Assembly: GCA_044221315.1 (NCBI GenBank)
Contig: JBGAPK010000009.1
Span: 1 to 64,000, forward strand
DNA from: JAFEBO01 sp044221315
GTDB taxonomy: Bacteria; Planctomycetota; Phycisphaerae; Phycisphaerales; UBA1924
DNA length: 64,000 nucleotides
Direction of reading: 5' to 3'
Every line of letters starts with the position of its first letter. Position 1 is the stretch's first letter. The position numbers and the translations under genes were made by a program. A model generated the notes under the pieces. It searched no databases, was not told where the DNA came from, and saw only the letters and a list, made by a program, of their open reading frames with translations. Positions 8,963 to 16,555 of the stretch are shown in pieces.

Positions 8963-10320
8963 CGATCCGCAAGACGATGAGCACTGCGGTCCGCGCGCTC
9001 AGGCGGAACGTGACGCGTTCGGCTCTGACGGTGCTGGGCATCGTCATCGGGATCGCGGCGGTGATCGCGATGATGGAGATCGGCAAGGGGTCGTCGGGAG
9101 CGATTTCCAAGACGATTGCGAGCATGGGGGCGAACAACGTGCTCGTGATGCCGGGCACGGCGGCGACCGGGGGCGTGAGCTTCGGCGCCGGGACGTCGCT
9201 GACGATGACGGCGGAGGATTGCGACGCGATCAACCGGGAATGTCCGTCGGTGGCGGCGGCGGCGCCGATCGTGCGGGCGCGGCCGCAGTTGATCTATCAG
9301 GACAAGAACTGGGTCCCGACGTTCGTGTACGGGACGACGCCGGCGTACCTGGCGGTGCGCGACTGGACACAGATGGAGGACGGCGATGTCTTCACGGACG
9401 CGGAGGTTCGGAACGCGTCGCGGGTGTGCGTGGTGGGTAAGACACTGGTGCGCGAACTGTTCGGGGGCGAGAATCCGGTTGGGAAGGAGATCCGGGTCAA
9501 GAACGTGGCGTTCCGTGTGGTCGGGGTGCTGTCTTCCAAGGGAGCGAACGCGTTCGGGATGGACCAGGACGACATCCTGCTCGCGCCGTGGACCACGATC
9601 AAATACCGGGTGTCGGGGCAGTCGAGCGGTTCGGGAACGACCACGGCGAGCACGACGACAACATCATCTTCGAGCGATACGTCCTACCCGGGGGGGGCGA
9701 GCGTTTTTCCGGCGCCGACTTCGACGCAGGCGGGTGATGCGCCGATGCCGGTGAAGTTTGCAAACGTGGACCAGATCATCATGGCGGCGAAGTCGGGGGC
9801 GCAGATTCAGAACGCGATCAGGCAGGTGACGGCGCTCTTGAGGGAGAGGCATCGGCTGGCGGCGGGAGAACCGGACGATTTCAGCATGCGCGACATGACC
9901 GAGAGCGCCAACGCGCTCGCGAGCACGACCACGATGATGACGAATCTGCTGCTTTCGGTTGCGCTGATCTCTCTTGTGGTGGGGGGCGTGGGGATCATGA
10001 ACATCATGCTGGTGTCGGTGACCGAACGGACGCGTGAGATCGGGCTGCGGATGGCGGTTGGGGCGCGGTCGCGGGACATCCTGACGCAGTTCCTGATGGA
10101 GGCGACGCTGCTGTGCCTGATCGGGGGGCTGCTCGGCCTTGGGCTCGGTCGAGGTGCGGCGATCATGGTTCAGAAATTTCTGAGGTGGCCGACGGAGAGT
10201 TCGATCGAGGCGATTGTCGCGTCGATCGTCGTTTCGGCGGCGGTTGGCATTGTTTTCGGGTTCTACCCGGCGTGGAAGGCTTCGCGCCTGGATCCGATCG
10301 AGGCGTTGCGGTATGAGTAG
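8959..10320 (+). CDS. MacB-type ABC transporter permease (FtsX domain)
   Basis: Inner-membrane half of the efflux pump. A first transmembrane helix (SALTVLGIVIGIAAVIAMMEI) is followed by a large periplasmic MacB_PCD domain, then three C-terminal helices with the FtsX core (GGVGIMNIMLVSVTERTREI, later LRMAVGAR). The GTG start overlaps the ATPase stop by 4 nt, indicating translational coupling. A Ser/Thr-rich low-complexity stretch (STTTTSSSSDTS, around residue 235) is inserted in the periplasmic domain and has no counterpart I know in E. coli MacB. The downstream outer-membrane gene overlaps the 3' end by 8 nt. Confidence 0.93.
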   Translation: MTIRKTMSTAVRALRRNVTRSALTVLGIVIGIAAVIAMMEIGKGSSGAISKTIASMGANNVLVMPGTAATGGVSFGAGTSLTMTAEDCDAINRECPSVAAAAPIVRARPQLIYQDKNWVPTFVYGTTPAYLAVRDWTQMEDGDVFTDAEVRNASRVCVVGKTLVRELFGGENPVGKEIRVKNVAFRVVGVLSSKGANAFGMDQDDILLAPWTTIKYRVSGQSSGSGTTTASTTTTSSSSDTSYPGGASVFPAPTSTQAGDAPMPVKFANVDQIIMAAKSGAQIQNAIRQVTALLRERHRLAAGEPDDFSMRDMTESANALASTTTMMTNLLLSVALISLVVGGVGIMNIMLVSVTERTREIGLRMAVGARSRDILTQFLMEATLLCLIGGLLGLGLGRGAAIMVQKFLRWPTESSIEAIVASIVVSAAVGIVFGFYPAWKASRLDPIEALRYE

Positions 10321-11860
10321 ACGGGCGGCGGCCATGGGAGAAGGGGTTGGGCGAGAACGCGCCGGGATTGCCTGCGTGATTGGCGCCTGCGCGGTGCTCG
10401 CGGCGCTGTCGGGGTGTATGGTCGGGCCGGACTATTCGCGCCCGACGACGAAGACGAGCGCCCAGTTCGCCGGTCTCGACAAGAGCCTTGCGTCGGACGA
10501 CCTGGCGAGCAAGCCGAGCGACGGATCGGTGGAGTTGTCCCGCTGGTGGAGAGAGTTCAACGATCCGCAATTGACCGACCTCATCGGGCGGGCGCAGAAG
10601 CAGAATCTCGACGTGGCGATTTCTCTTGCGAGGGTGCGACAGGCACGGGCGCAGGTGATGATCGCGACGGGAGCGCTCTATCCGTCGCTGAGCATCGCCG
10701 CGAATGCGCAGCGCTCGCGGAGCCCGCTGGGCGGCGTAGGTACGGGGGGATCGGGAAGGCTCACGAATTCGTATCGCGTGGGGTTCGATGCGTCGTGGGA
10801 GATCGACGTCTTTGGTGGCGTGCGCCGGCAGATTGAGGCGGCGAACGCTGGGCTGGAGGCGGCGTTCGAATCCCGGGATGATGCGCTGGTCACCATGTCG
10901 GCGGAGATCGCGACGAACTACATCGCGCTGCGGGGCTCGCAGTTGCAACTGGCGATCTCGCGGAGCAACCTCGAGGCTCAGGAGCAGACGCTGGCGCTGA
11001 CCAAGGAGCGGTTCGATGCCGGCTTTGTCTCGGCGCTCGATGTTGCGAACGCGCAGGCGCAGGTTTCATCAACCCGGTCGTCGATTCCGGTGCAGGAGGG
11101 GCAGATCCGCACCGCGATCTACGCCCTTGGAGTGCTGCTCGGAGAAGAGCCGGAGGTGCTGCTCGCACAACTGACTCTCGCGGGAGACATCCCCAAGGCG
11201 CCGGGGAGCGTACCGATCGGACTGCCCTCGGATCTGCTTCGTCGGCGCCCGGACATCCGCAGGGCGGAGGCGAACCTGCATGCCGCGACCGCGCAGATCG
11301 GGGCGGCGATCGCGAATCTGTACCCGCAGTTTTCGATCACGGCAACGGCGGGGCTTCAGGGTGGCGAGGCTGGCGACTTGGGAACGCTGGCGAATAACTA
11401 CTGGACGATCGGGCCCGGCGCGAACTGGCTGGTCTTTGACGGCGGGCAGACACGCGGAAACATCGAACTGCAGCGGGGCATTGCGGAAGAGTCGTTCGCT
11501 ACGTATCGGCAGACGGTGCTGGTTGCGCTGCGCGATACCGAGACAGCGCTGGCGAACTTCGCCGAGGAGCAGAAGCGTCGGGTGTCGCTGGCGGAAGCGG
11601 TCGAGGCGAACAAGCAGGCGGTTGATCTGTCGATGCAGTTGTACAGCAACGGGCGGACGGACTTTTTGAATGTTCTTGTCGCCCAGCGGCAGTTATTTGT
11701 TTCGGAGGATGCCCTGGCTCAGAGCGAGGCGAATGTTTCGACCAATCTGGTCGCGCTGTACAAGGCGCTCGGGGGTGGGTGGGGAGATGAATCTCCGGAC
11801 GTCGCGGAAGAGACGAAACCAACGGGGCAGACAATCGATGCGGGGACGGCGACGCAGTAA
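10313..11860 (+). CDS. NodT/TolC-family outer-membrane efflux lipoprotein
   Basis: Outer-membrane channel component for the MacAB-type pump encoded just upstream. The ATG at 10313 lies inside the permease gene's last codons with GAGG before it; an in-frame ATG at 10334 has no such site. A lipoprotein signal ends in LSGC (Cys ~35), then MVGPDYSRP, the standard N-terminus of NodT-type RND/ABC channels. Two repeated OEP domains follow (~80-280 and ~300-490) with the usual features DLIGRAQKQNLDVAISLARV and LLRRRPDIRRAEANLHAATA. At 515 residues it has family length. The C-terminal ~25 residues are polar and probably disordered. It converges with lysK, leaving 15 bp between the stops. Confidence 0.93.
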   Translation: MSRRAAAMGEGVGRERAGIACVIGACAVLAALSGCMVGPDYSRPTTKTSAQFAGLDKSLASDDLASKPSDGSVELSRWWREFNDPQLTDLIGRAQKQNLDVAISLARVRQARAQVMIATGALYPSLSIAANAQRSRSPLGGVGTGGSGRLTNSYRVGFDASWEIDVFGGVRRQIEAANAGLEAAFESRDDALVTMSAEIATNYIALRGSQLQLAISRSNLEAQEQTLALTKERFDAGFVSALDVANAQAQVSSTRSSIPVQEGQIRTAIYALGVLLGEEPEVLLAQLTLAGDIPKAPGSVPIGLPSDLLRRRPDIRRAEANLHAATAQIGAAIANLYPQFSITATAGLQGGEAGDLGTLANNYWTIGPGANWLVFDGGQTRGNIELQRGIAEESFATYRQTVLVALRDTETALANFAEEQKRRVSLAEAVEANKQAVDLSMQLYSNGRTDFLNVLVAQRQLFVSEDALAQSEANVSTNLVALYKALGGGWGDESPDVAEETKPTGQTIDAGTATQ

Positions 11861-11875
11861 CCATGGCGCGGGCGG

Positions 11876-13003
11876 TCACGCGCCGGTGAGTTCGTTTGCC
11901 AAATGCTCAAGAGCACAACGCAGGACCCGGATCGAGGTCAGGTATTCGCTGATTGCGATGTGCTCGCTGGGAGTGTGATCGAGGGAACTGTCGCCGGGGC
12001 CGTAGGCGGCGATTGGGCAGTTCCAGATCGGACCAACCACATTCATGTCCGAGGTCCCGGTTTTGAGCTTGGGATGCGGCGAAAGCCCTTCCGACCGGAT
12101 CGCGCCGGTGAGCACGCGGGCGACGGGGTTGGAGCGGTCGGCGACGTGCGCGGCCTCGTGGCCGGTGAATGACCACTCGGCCTTTGCACGGAGTGAGTCG
12201 CCGGCGCGCAGGCACAAGGCCTCGAGTTCTGCGGGAGCCACGCCCGGGGGGATTCGAAATCCAAGCGTCAGAGTTGCTCGATCGTTGAGGCCGTCAGTCT
12301 CGGAGCGGATATTGCGAAGGCGAGCCTGGACCCGATCGAAAACGCGCGGGGCTTCGGCGCGGAACGCGGTCGCGGCGGCGCGGACGCGGGACCAGAGTTC
12401 GAAGGCGCACTCGGGCGCGGTGGCATCCGGACCGGCCGAGTGGGAGGAGTCGGTCGAGACGGTGACGTTTGCGATGAGCCGGCCCTTGTAGCCGAGCGTG
12501 ATGCCATCGACGGAACTGGGTTCGCCGATGATGCACGCCGCGGGGCGGTAGACCGAGGCGGCGAAGCGTGCTCCCTTGGAGGACGCGGACTCTTCCTCGA
12601 CGGCGCCTATGACGCGGACGCGGCTGTTGGGCGGAAGGGTGGCGTGTGCCGCCGCCATGACGAAGGCGGCGAGCGGTCCCTTGGCGTCGACGGTGCCGCG
12701 GCCGTAGAGCAGATCGCCCTCCTGGCGGACCGGAATTTCCCCGGGCACGGTATCGATGTGACCCAGAAGGATGATCTCGCGAGCTGTCGGTGAGGGATCG
12801 CCGATCACGCCGACGGCGCTGCCGCTCTGGTCGATGAAGGCGTCGAAGCCCAAGACCTGCATGGAGGAGAGGAGGGCTTGGGCGCAGGCCGACTCATTGC
12901 CGCTGAGACTTTGAATCTCGACCAGTTGACGCAGCAGACTCTCGGCAGCTCCATCGGAGGGCGGTGTTCGCGCAGCGAGCGTTGGTAAGGCGGCGGGACT
13001 CAT
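11876..13003 (-). CDS. lysK: LysW-gamma-L-lysine (or ornithine) carboxypeptidase LysK
   Basis: Last gene of the LysW operon. The enzyme releases free lysine (or ornithine) from the C-terminal glutamate of the carrier LysW. It is an M20-type metallopeptidase of 375 residues: LLGHIDTVPGEIPV carries the first metal His and Asp, LLYGRGTVDAKGPLAAF the bridging Asp, and GAVEEESASSKGA the catalytic Glu pair; LKTGTSDMNVVGP near residue 315 contains further conserved residues. The ATG overlaps the lysZ stop as ATGA, so the pair is translationally coupled. ArgE and DapE are relatives, but the neighbours lysW, X, Y and Z decide the assignment. Lysine versus ornithine as product is not settled by sequence. 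Confidence 0.92.
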   Translation of the reverse strand: MSPAALPTLAARTPPSDGAAESLLRQLVEIQSLSGNESACAQALLSSMQVLGFDAFIDQSGSAVGVIGDPSPTAREIILLGHIDTVPGEIPVRQEGDLLYGRGTVDAKGPLAAFVMAAAHATLPPNSRVRVIGAVEEESASSKGARFAASVYRPAACIIGEPSSVDGITLGYKGRLIANVTVSTDSSHSAGPDATAPECAFELWSRVRAAATAFRAEAPRVFDRVQARLRNIRSETDGLNDRATLTLGFRIPPGVAPAELEALCLRAGDSLRAKAEWSFTGHEAAHVADRSNPVARVLTGAIRSEGLSPHPKLKTGTSDMNVVGPIWNCPIAAYGPGDSSLDHTPSEHIAISEYLTSIRVLRCALEHLANELTGA

Positions 13004-13821
13004 TCGATGACCGTCCCCGCGCCGGCGAGGGCGGCGGTGATAGGCTCGGGAGTGCGGGCGTCGCCGATAATGACTCGCCGGACGCCGGCGCTCAGGGCTT
13101 CGCCCGCGCCGAGGACCTTCTTCTTCATTCGGCCTTGGGCGGCGCTCTGGGCCGTTTCGATCTGGGAACGGGGCAGCCGAGTGATAAGCGAGGATTCGTC
13201 GGGGAATTGGGCGAGCAGGCCCGGAACGTTGCTGAGCAGGAGCAAGTCGGCGGCGCCGAGCGCCGCGGCGGTCTTGGCGGCAGCGCGATCGGCGTCGATG
13301 TTGATCGGCTCGTTGTTAAAACTGATCGCGGGCGGAGACAGCACGGGTGTGTAGCCGGAGTTCAGGAGTTGGAGAAGCAGGTCGGTGTTGACGCGTTCGA
13401 CGGCGCCGGTGTAGTCGTCGCGGACGACGGTGATGCGACCTTCAACTACCGAGCGGATGGCGGCCTTGCGTTCGCCCTGCCAGATGCGCCCGTCCATACC
13501 GGAGAGGCCGACGGCGTTGACGCCGAGGCGCTGTAGGTGCTCCACGATTTGCTGGTTCAGGAGGCCGCGGCAGGCCTTCTGCATGATCTCGAGGGTCTTG
13601 CGGTCGGTTCGTCGGCTGGTGTGGCCGCTGGGGCTGGTGATGAACTGCGACGGGTGGCCAAGGCGTTCGGCCAGTTCGTTCGTGTGATCGGATCCGCCGT
13701 GGACGATGACCAGGCGACGGCCTGCAGCGACGAGCGCGGCGGCGTCGCGGCAGAACGGCTCGGGCTGCTTGCCGACGCTGCCGCCGAGCTTGACGACGAT
13801 GATTGGGGAGGGGGGGGGCAT
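13000..13821 (-). CDS. lysZ: [LysW]-aminoadipate/glutamate kinase LysZ
   Basis: Amino-acid kinase of the ArgB/NAGK fold that phosphorylates the side-chain carboxylate of alpha-aminoadipate (or glutamate) while it is bound to LysW. The motifs are VVKLGGSVGK at the N-terminus, LVIVHGGSDHTNELAERLG, and NIDADRAAAKTAAALGAADL with LLLSNVPGLL. I use the ATG at 13821 (273 residues) because it sits just before the first strand; a TTG 21 nt further upstream would add seven residues and neither has a good ribosome-binding site. The 83-nt gap to lysY contains a palindromic repeat, while the 3' end overlaps lysK by 4 nt. Confidence 0.92.
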   Translation of the reverse strand: MPPPSPIIVVKLGGSVGKQPEPFCRDAAALVAAGRRLVIVHGGSDHTNELAERLGHPSQFITSPSGHTSRRTDRKTLEIMQKACRGLLNQQIVEHLQRLGVNAVGLSGMDGRIWQGERKAAIRSVVEGRITVVRDDYTGAVERVNTDLLLQLLNSGYTPVLSPPAISFNNEPINIDADRAAAKTAAALGAADLLLLSNVPGLLAQFPDESSLITRLPRSQIETAQSAAQGRMKKKVLGAGEALSAGVRRVIIGDARTPEPITAALAGAGTVIE

Positions 13822-13872
13822 GAGTAGACCGGCGATTTTCAAGGGCGGAGCGTGACTTGTAAACGGACGGTT

Positions 13873-13908
13873 GTTTCGACCTCTCGCTTACGCGAGAAGC
13901 TCAATCAG
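13873..13908 (-). repeat. 36-nt palindromic element at the lysY stop codon
   Basis: On the minus strand the element reads CTGATTGA, an arm CTTCTCGC, loop GTAA, an arm GCGAGAGG, then TCGAAAC. Its TGA is the lysY stop codon. A second copy at 26097-26132 is identical at 31 of 36 positions and supplies the pntB stop in the same way. Between the copies one stem pair changes from C:G to T:A, consistent with selection for the hairpin. It may act as an RNA 3'-end stabiliser or terminator, although no long U-tract follows. Confidence 0.8.
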
Positions 13909-14954
13909 ATGGGATGAAGGCCGGAGAAGGTGAGGGCGAGGTTTTCGTCGAAGCCGCACATGAGGTTCATGCACTGGACGGCGGAGCCGGCGGCGCCCTT
14001 CATCAGGTTATCGATCGCGGAAAGCACGACGACGCGGTCGGATTCTGGGTCGCACTCGAAACCGACGTCGCAGTAATTGGTCCCGGCGAGGATCTTGGGT
14101 TCGGGGTAGCGGTGGATGCCGGAGCGATCCTTGACGATGCGGACGAAGGGCTCGTTGAAATACGCTTCGCGGAAGAGTTTCCAAAGGGCCTTGTCGTCGA
14201 GCTTCTGGGTCGGGGTGATGTGGGCGGTGCAGAGAACGCCGCGGACGAGTTCGACGGAGGTGATACTAAGGTGGAGATCGAAATTGCCGTGCGGCTCCAT
14301 GAGCTCCTGACGGACTTCGGCTTGGTGGCGGTGCCCGGTGGGGGCGAAGGAGCGGACGCTGCCGGATCGTTCGGGGTGATGGCTGGTTTGCGAAGACGCA
14401 TTGCCGGCCTCGGAAGAGCCGACCTTGAGATCGGCCACGACCGAGCGGATGAGTCCTGCCTTGGCGAGAGGGAGCAGGGCAAGATTCACGGCCGTTGCGT
14501 TGCAGCCGACGCCGCTGGCGAGTCGCGCGGTCTTGAGTTGGGTGCGCTTCAGTTCGGGCAGTCCGTACACGAAACGGTCGAGCCATGCGGGGGCGGGATG
14601 GGCCGAGTCGTACCACTTCTTGTAGACGTCGGGGGAGCGAAGGCGAAAATCGGCGGAGAGGTCGATGACGCGGTGGGCCAGGTTCGCGTGACGATCGATC
14701 TGGCCCGCCGCCTCTCCGTGGGGCATGCAGAGGAAAAGGACGTCGCAGGGCTCGAGTTGATCGGGCGTGGTGAACTGGAGACTCGTGCGGCCGCGCAGGT
14801 TGGGATGGGCGCTGTAGACGAAGTTTCCAGCCTGCTGGCGCGAAGTGACTTGGGCGACATTTATGCAGGGGTGATCGAGGAGAAGACGGAGAACCTCGCC
14901 GCCGCCGTAGCCGCTGCCGCCGACGATCGATGCGTTGAGACGGTTGGCGGGCAT
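13905..14954 (-). CDS. lysY: [LysW]-aminoadipate/glutamate semialdehyde dehydrogenase LysY
   Basis: NADPH-dependent reductase that converts the LysW-bound acyl phosphate made by LysZ into the semialdehyde; homologous to ArgC. The Rossmann motif is IVGGSGYGGGEVLRLLLDHP at the N-terminus. The catalytic Cys151 sits in SGVGCNATAVNLAL, in place of the NPGCYPT of ArgC, as in LysY proteins. The following segment VGSSEAGNASSQTSHHPERS and HRHQAEVRQEL are also LysY-like, with the His of the active site. It is 349 residues, with its ATG sharing one base with the lysX stop (TGATG). The stop codon is part of a palindromic repeat. Confidence 0.93.
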   Translation of the reverse strand: MPANRLNASIVGGSGYGGGEVLRLLLDHPCINVAQVTSRQQAGNFVYSAHPNLRGRTSLQFTTPDQLEPCDVLFLCMPHGEAAGQIDRHANLAHRVIDLSADFRLRSPDVYKKWYDSAHPAPAWLDRFVYGLPELKRTQLKTARLASGVGCNATAVNLALLPLAKAGLIRSVVADLKVGSSEAGNASSQTSHHPERSGSVRSFAPTGHRHQAEVRQELMEPHGNFDLHLSITSVELVRGVLCTAHITPTQKLDDKALWKLFREAYFNEPFVRIVKDRSGIHRYPEPKILAGTNYCDVGFECDPESDRVVVLSAIDNLMKGAAGSAVQCMNLMCGFDENLALTFSGLHPI

Positions 14955-15913
14955 CAGGCGGCCCCCAGAGCAAAGCGGAGCTCGAGGGCATCGAGTTCCG
15001 CGGCCATGCTGGCGCCGGTCGCGTGCTTGGCTTCAATCTGGCGCGAGGGCCGCGTGCGAGATTCGCCGATCGAGCGAACGTACTGGATCATGCGAGCGGG
15101 AATATCGACACCTGTGGTGGCGATCGAGTTTCGAAACTCCATCGTGTGATTGACCTCACTGACGAGGACCCGGCCGTCGGAGGATTCGAGCAGGTCGATC
15201 GCGAGCAGTGCTCCGGCGGGGCCCGCGAGGGCGATGGCGGAACGGCGGCAGAGGTCGGCGATTTCCGGGGTGATGCGGAAGTTGGCGGCTTGGCCGCCGC
15301 GGGCGGTGTTGGTGATCCAGTGCTGGCTGCGCCGTTCGATGGCGGCGATGGGTTCGGTGCCGACAACGAAGACGCGGAGGTCGCGGCCGGGCTTATCAAC
15401 GTGCTCCTGAATGTAAAAGACGCCGTGCTGGACGGAGCCGAGGGTGGACTTGTGCTCGAGGATGGCTTCGGCAGCGTCGCGGTCGTTGATGCGGGCGAGA
15501 AGGCGGCCCCAGGAGCCGACGGTGGGCTTGAGGACGACGGGGTAGCCCATTTCTTCGATGGCCTCGAGGGCGGTCTCCGGGTCGATGGCGACGCGGACGC
15601 GAGGGGTTGCGATGTTGTTCCTGGCGAGCAGGAGGGAGGTGGTGAGCTTGTCGCCGCAGGCCTCGATGACGGCGCTGGGGTTCACGCAGGGGACGCCGAA
15701 CGCCTCTAGGACGCGGACGGCGGTGACGGCCTGTGTTTGGCTGATACAGCGTTCGAAAACGACGTCGAAGCGCTGCCATGGAGCCGGGTCATGGATATCG
15801 GCGCGGAACTTGTTGGCGTCGAAGAGTTCGAAGGGGATGGCTCTGCGTTCGAGCTCTTCGATGAGCAGGCGTTCTTCGACGCGGATACGGGAGTGGAGGA
15901 GGCCGACGAGCAT
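14954..15913 (-). CDS. lysX: LysW ligase LysX (ATP-grasp, RimK-like)
   Basis: Attaches the alpha-amino group of aminoadipate (or glutamate) to the C-terminal glutamate of LysW at ATP cost, protecting it for the later steps. The start MLVGLLHSRIRVEERLLIEE at 15913 matches the conserved N-terminus of LysX; the frame runs upstream over lysW but is not LysX-like there. The ATP-grasp core includes VLKPTVGSWGRLLARIND and the metal-binding end VSEVNHTMEFRNSIATTGVD. The NHTMEF segment resembles, from memory, the lysine-type LysX of Thermus rather than glutamate-specific ArgX, but I cannot align them here. At 319 residues the length is slightly above the ~280 of Thermus LysX. Confidence 0.92.
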   Translation of the reverse strand: MLVGLLHSRIRVEERLLIEELERRAIPFELFDANKFRADIHDPAPWQRFDVVFERCISQTQAVTAVRVLEAFGVPCVNPSAVIEACGDKLTTSLLLARNNIATPRVRVAIDPETALEAIEEMGYPVVLKPTVGSWGRLLARINDRDAAEAILEHKSTLGSVQHGVFYIQEHVDKPGRDLRVFVVGTEPIAAIERRSQHWITNTARGGQAANFRITPEIADLCRRSAIALAGPAGALLAIDLLESSDGRVLVSEVNHTMEFRNSIATTGVDIPARMIQYVRSIGESRTRPSRQIEAKHATGASMAAELDALELRFALGAA

Positions 15914-15937
15914 GTTGACTCCGAAGAAAGGCGGATT

Positions 15938-15968
15938 CACAACCGAGGCACCGAGGCACAGAGAAGAA
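15938..15968. repeat. Interspersed repeat in the lysW-lysX spacer
   Basis: The plus strand has a tandem ACCGAGGC / ACCGAGGC / ACAGAGAAG pattern within the 76-nt spacer. Sequences of this style (CACAGAGAAG with GAGGCAC units) occur as dispersed non-coding repeats in many environmental bacteria. I know no function. Its position between two tightly linked genes suggests a recent insertion that did not break transcription. Confidence 0.5.
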
Positions 15969-15989
15969 AGACGAGTGGCGGAAAGGTCC

Positions 15990-16178
15990 TTATTCGCCCC
16001 AGTCTTCCTGGACTTCGGGGGCGAGTTCGAGGGTGAGGGGAGCCAAGTTGGTGACCTCGAGTTCGGCGGTGCAGCCGGGGCAGCGGGCGACTTCACCCTG
16101 GAGGGGGCGGCGAACGAACGGGACGGGGGCATCGCATTCGGGGCAGGGGCTGGTTTGGGACTGGGTTGCGGTGGACAT
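15990..16178 (-). CDS. lysW: Amino-group carrier protein LysW
   Basis: A 62-residue acidic carrier whose C-terminal glutamate is the attachment point for the biosynthetic intermediate. It has two zinc-ribbon pairs, CPEC at ~12 and CPGC at ~35, and the diagnostic C-terminus EDWGE that LysX, Y, Z and K recognise. AGGAG stands 8 nt before the ATG at 16178; an upstream in-frame start would run through a terminator hairpin. It is first in the operon lysW-lysX-lysY-lysZ-lysK. No aminotransferase (lysJ) or homocitrate/aminoadipate upstream genes are in the window, so the pathway must be completed elsewhere. The leader with an intrinsic terminator directly upstream suggests attenuation. Confidence 0.95.
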   Translation of the reverse strand: MSTATQSQTSPCPECDAPVPFVRRPLQGEVARCPGCTAELEVTNLAPLTLELAPEVQEDWGE

Positions 16179-16190
16179 GGGTGAAACTCC

Positions 16191-16227
16191 TAGAAAAGAA
16201 ATGCCGCGGGTTTGGGAATCCCGCGGC
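16191..16227 (-). terminator. Intrinsic terminator immediately upstream of lysW
   Basis: On the minus strand an 8-bp perfect GC stem, GCCGCGGG with CCCGCGGC (16227-16203) around a 9-nt loop, is followed at once by ATTTCTTTTCT. This is the classic rho-independent form. The U-tract touches the AGGAG of lysW, leaving no room for another promoter, so lysW mRNA apparently must read through it. That makes it a candidate attenuator. Confidence 0.75.
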
Positions 16228-16242
16228 GCCAAAAAGCACAGC

Positions 16243-16264
16243 GGGCCGGCTTGTCGGCCGGCCC
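16243..16264 (-). promoter_or_regulatory. Second leader hairpin upstream of lysW
   Basis: A perfect 8-bp stem GGGCCGGC/GCCGGCCC closes a 6-nt loop; a run of five T on the minus strand starts about 8 nt after it. The sequence GCCGAC in its 5' arm and loop is complementary to GTCGGC inside the small leader ORF, so an alternative pairing is possible. GC-rich DNA gives such matches by chance, so the switch is only a hypothesis. Confidence 0.55.
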
Positions 16265-16290
16265 GGAACGGTCAGTGGATCTGGTGGATC

Positions 16291-16365
16291 TCAACCGCGC
16301 GAAGGGACAGCCGACGAGCTTTTCAGCTCTTTCGATTTGCCCTGTTTGGTTGCGGTGTGAGTCAT
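16291..16365 (-). CDS. Putative Lys-rich leader peptide of the lysW operon
   Basis: A 24-codon ORF, MTHTATKQGKSKELKSSS followed by AVPSRG and TGA. It contains four lysines within nine residues (positions 7, 10, 12 and 15), all encoded by AAA although the genome is strongly GC-rich. A promoter-like pair lies just upstream, and two stable hairpins lie between it and lysW. This is the layout of an amino-acid attenuator. Against it, there is no recognisable ribosome-binding site before the ATG and no previously described example known to me. It could instead be an untranslated leader or an unrelated tiny protein. Confidence 0.45.
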   Translation of the reverse strand: MTHTATKQGKSKELKSSSAVPSRG

Positions 16366-16395
16366 GGGGGTCTTTATCGGCGAGTATCGGACGGC

Positions 16396-16425
16396 AATAC
16401 AAGGCTGATGGAGAGACGCGGTCAA
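16396..16425 (-). promoter_or_regulatory. Putative sigma70-type promoter of the lysW leader
   Basis: Minus strand: TTGACC (16425-16420), an 18-nt spacer, TGTATT (16401-16396); five and four of six consensus bases. Transcription would start near 16389, about 24 nt before the leader ORF. No second promoter is visible between here and lysW. Confidence 0.45.
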
Positions 16426-16555
16426 GTTGCGGGTAGGAATTCGGGCGCAAAGAAGTTCTGAAAAATAGGGGGCCAAACCAACCCACCCCCAACCCTTGCT
16501 CCCATCGGGGAGGGGGGCTCCCGAGGGCGTTAGACTGCCCGCTTCAGGAAAAACG

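Noticed and set aside
13914..15149. 411-codon plus-strand frame opposite lysY and lysX
   Set aside because: Composition bias only; no family resemblance, and lysX/lysY are certain.
16179..16425. Lysine riboswitch (L box) in the lysW leader
   Set aside because: I could not find the conserved L-box junction sequences, and the leader is mostly taken up by the small ORF and two simple hairpins.
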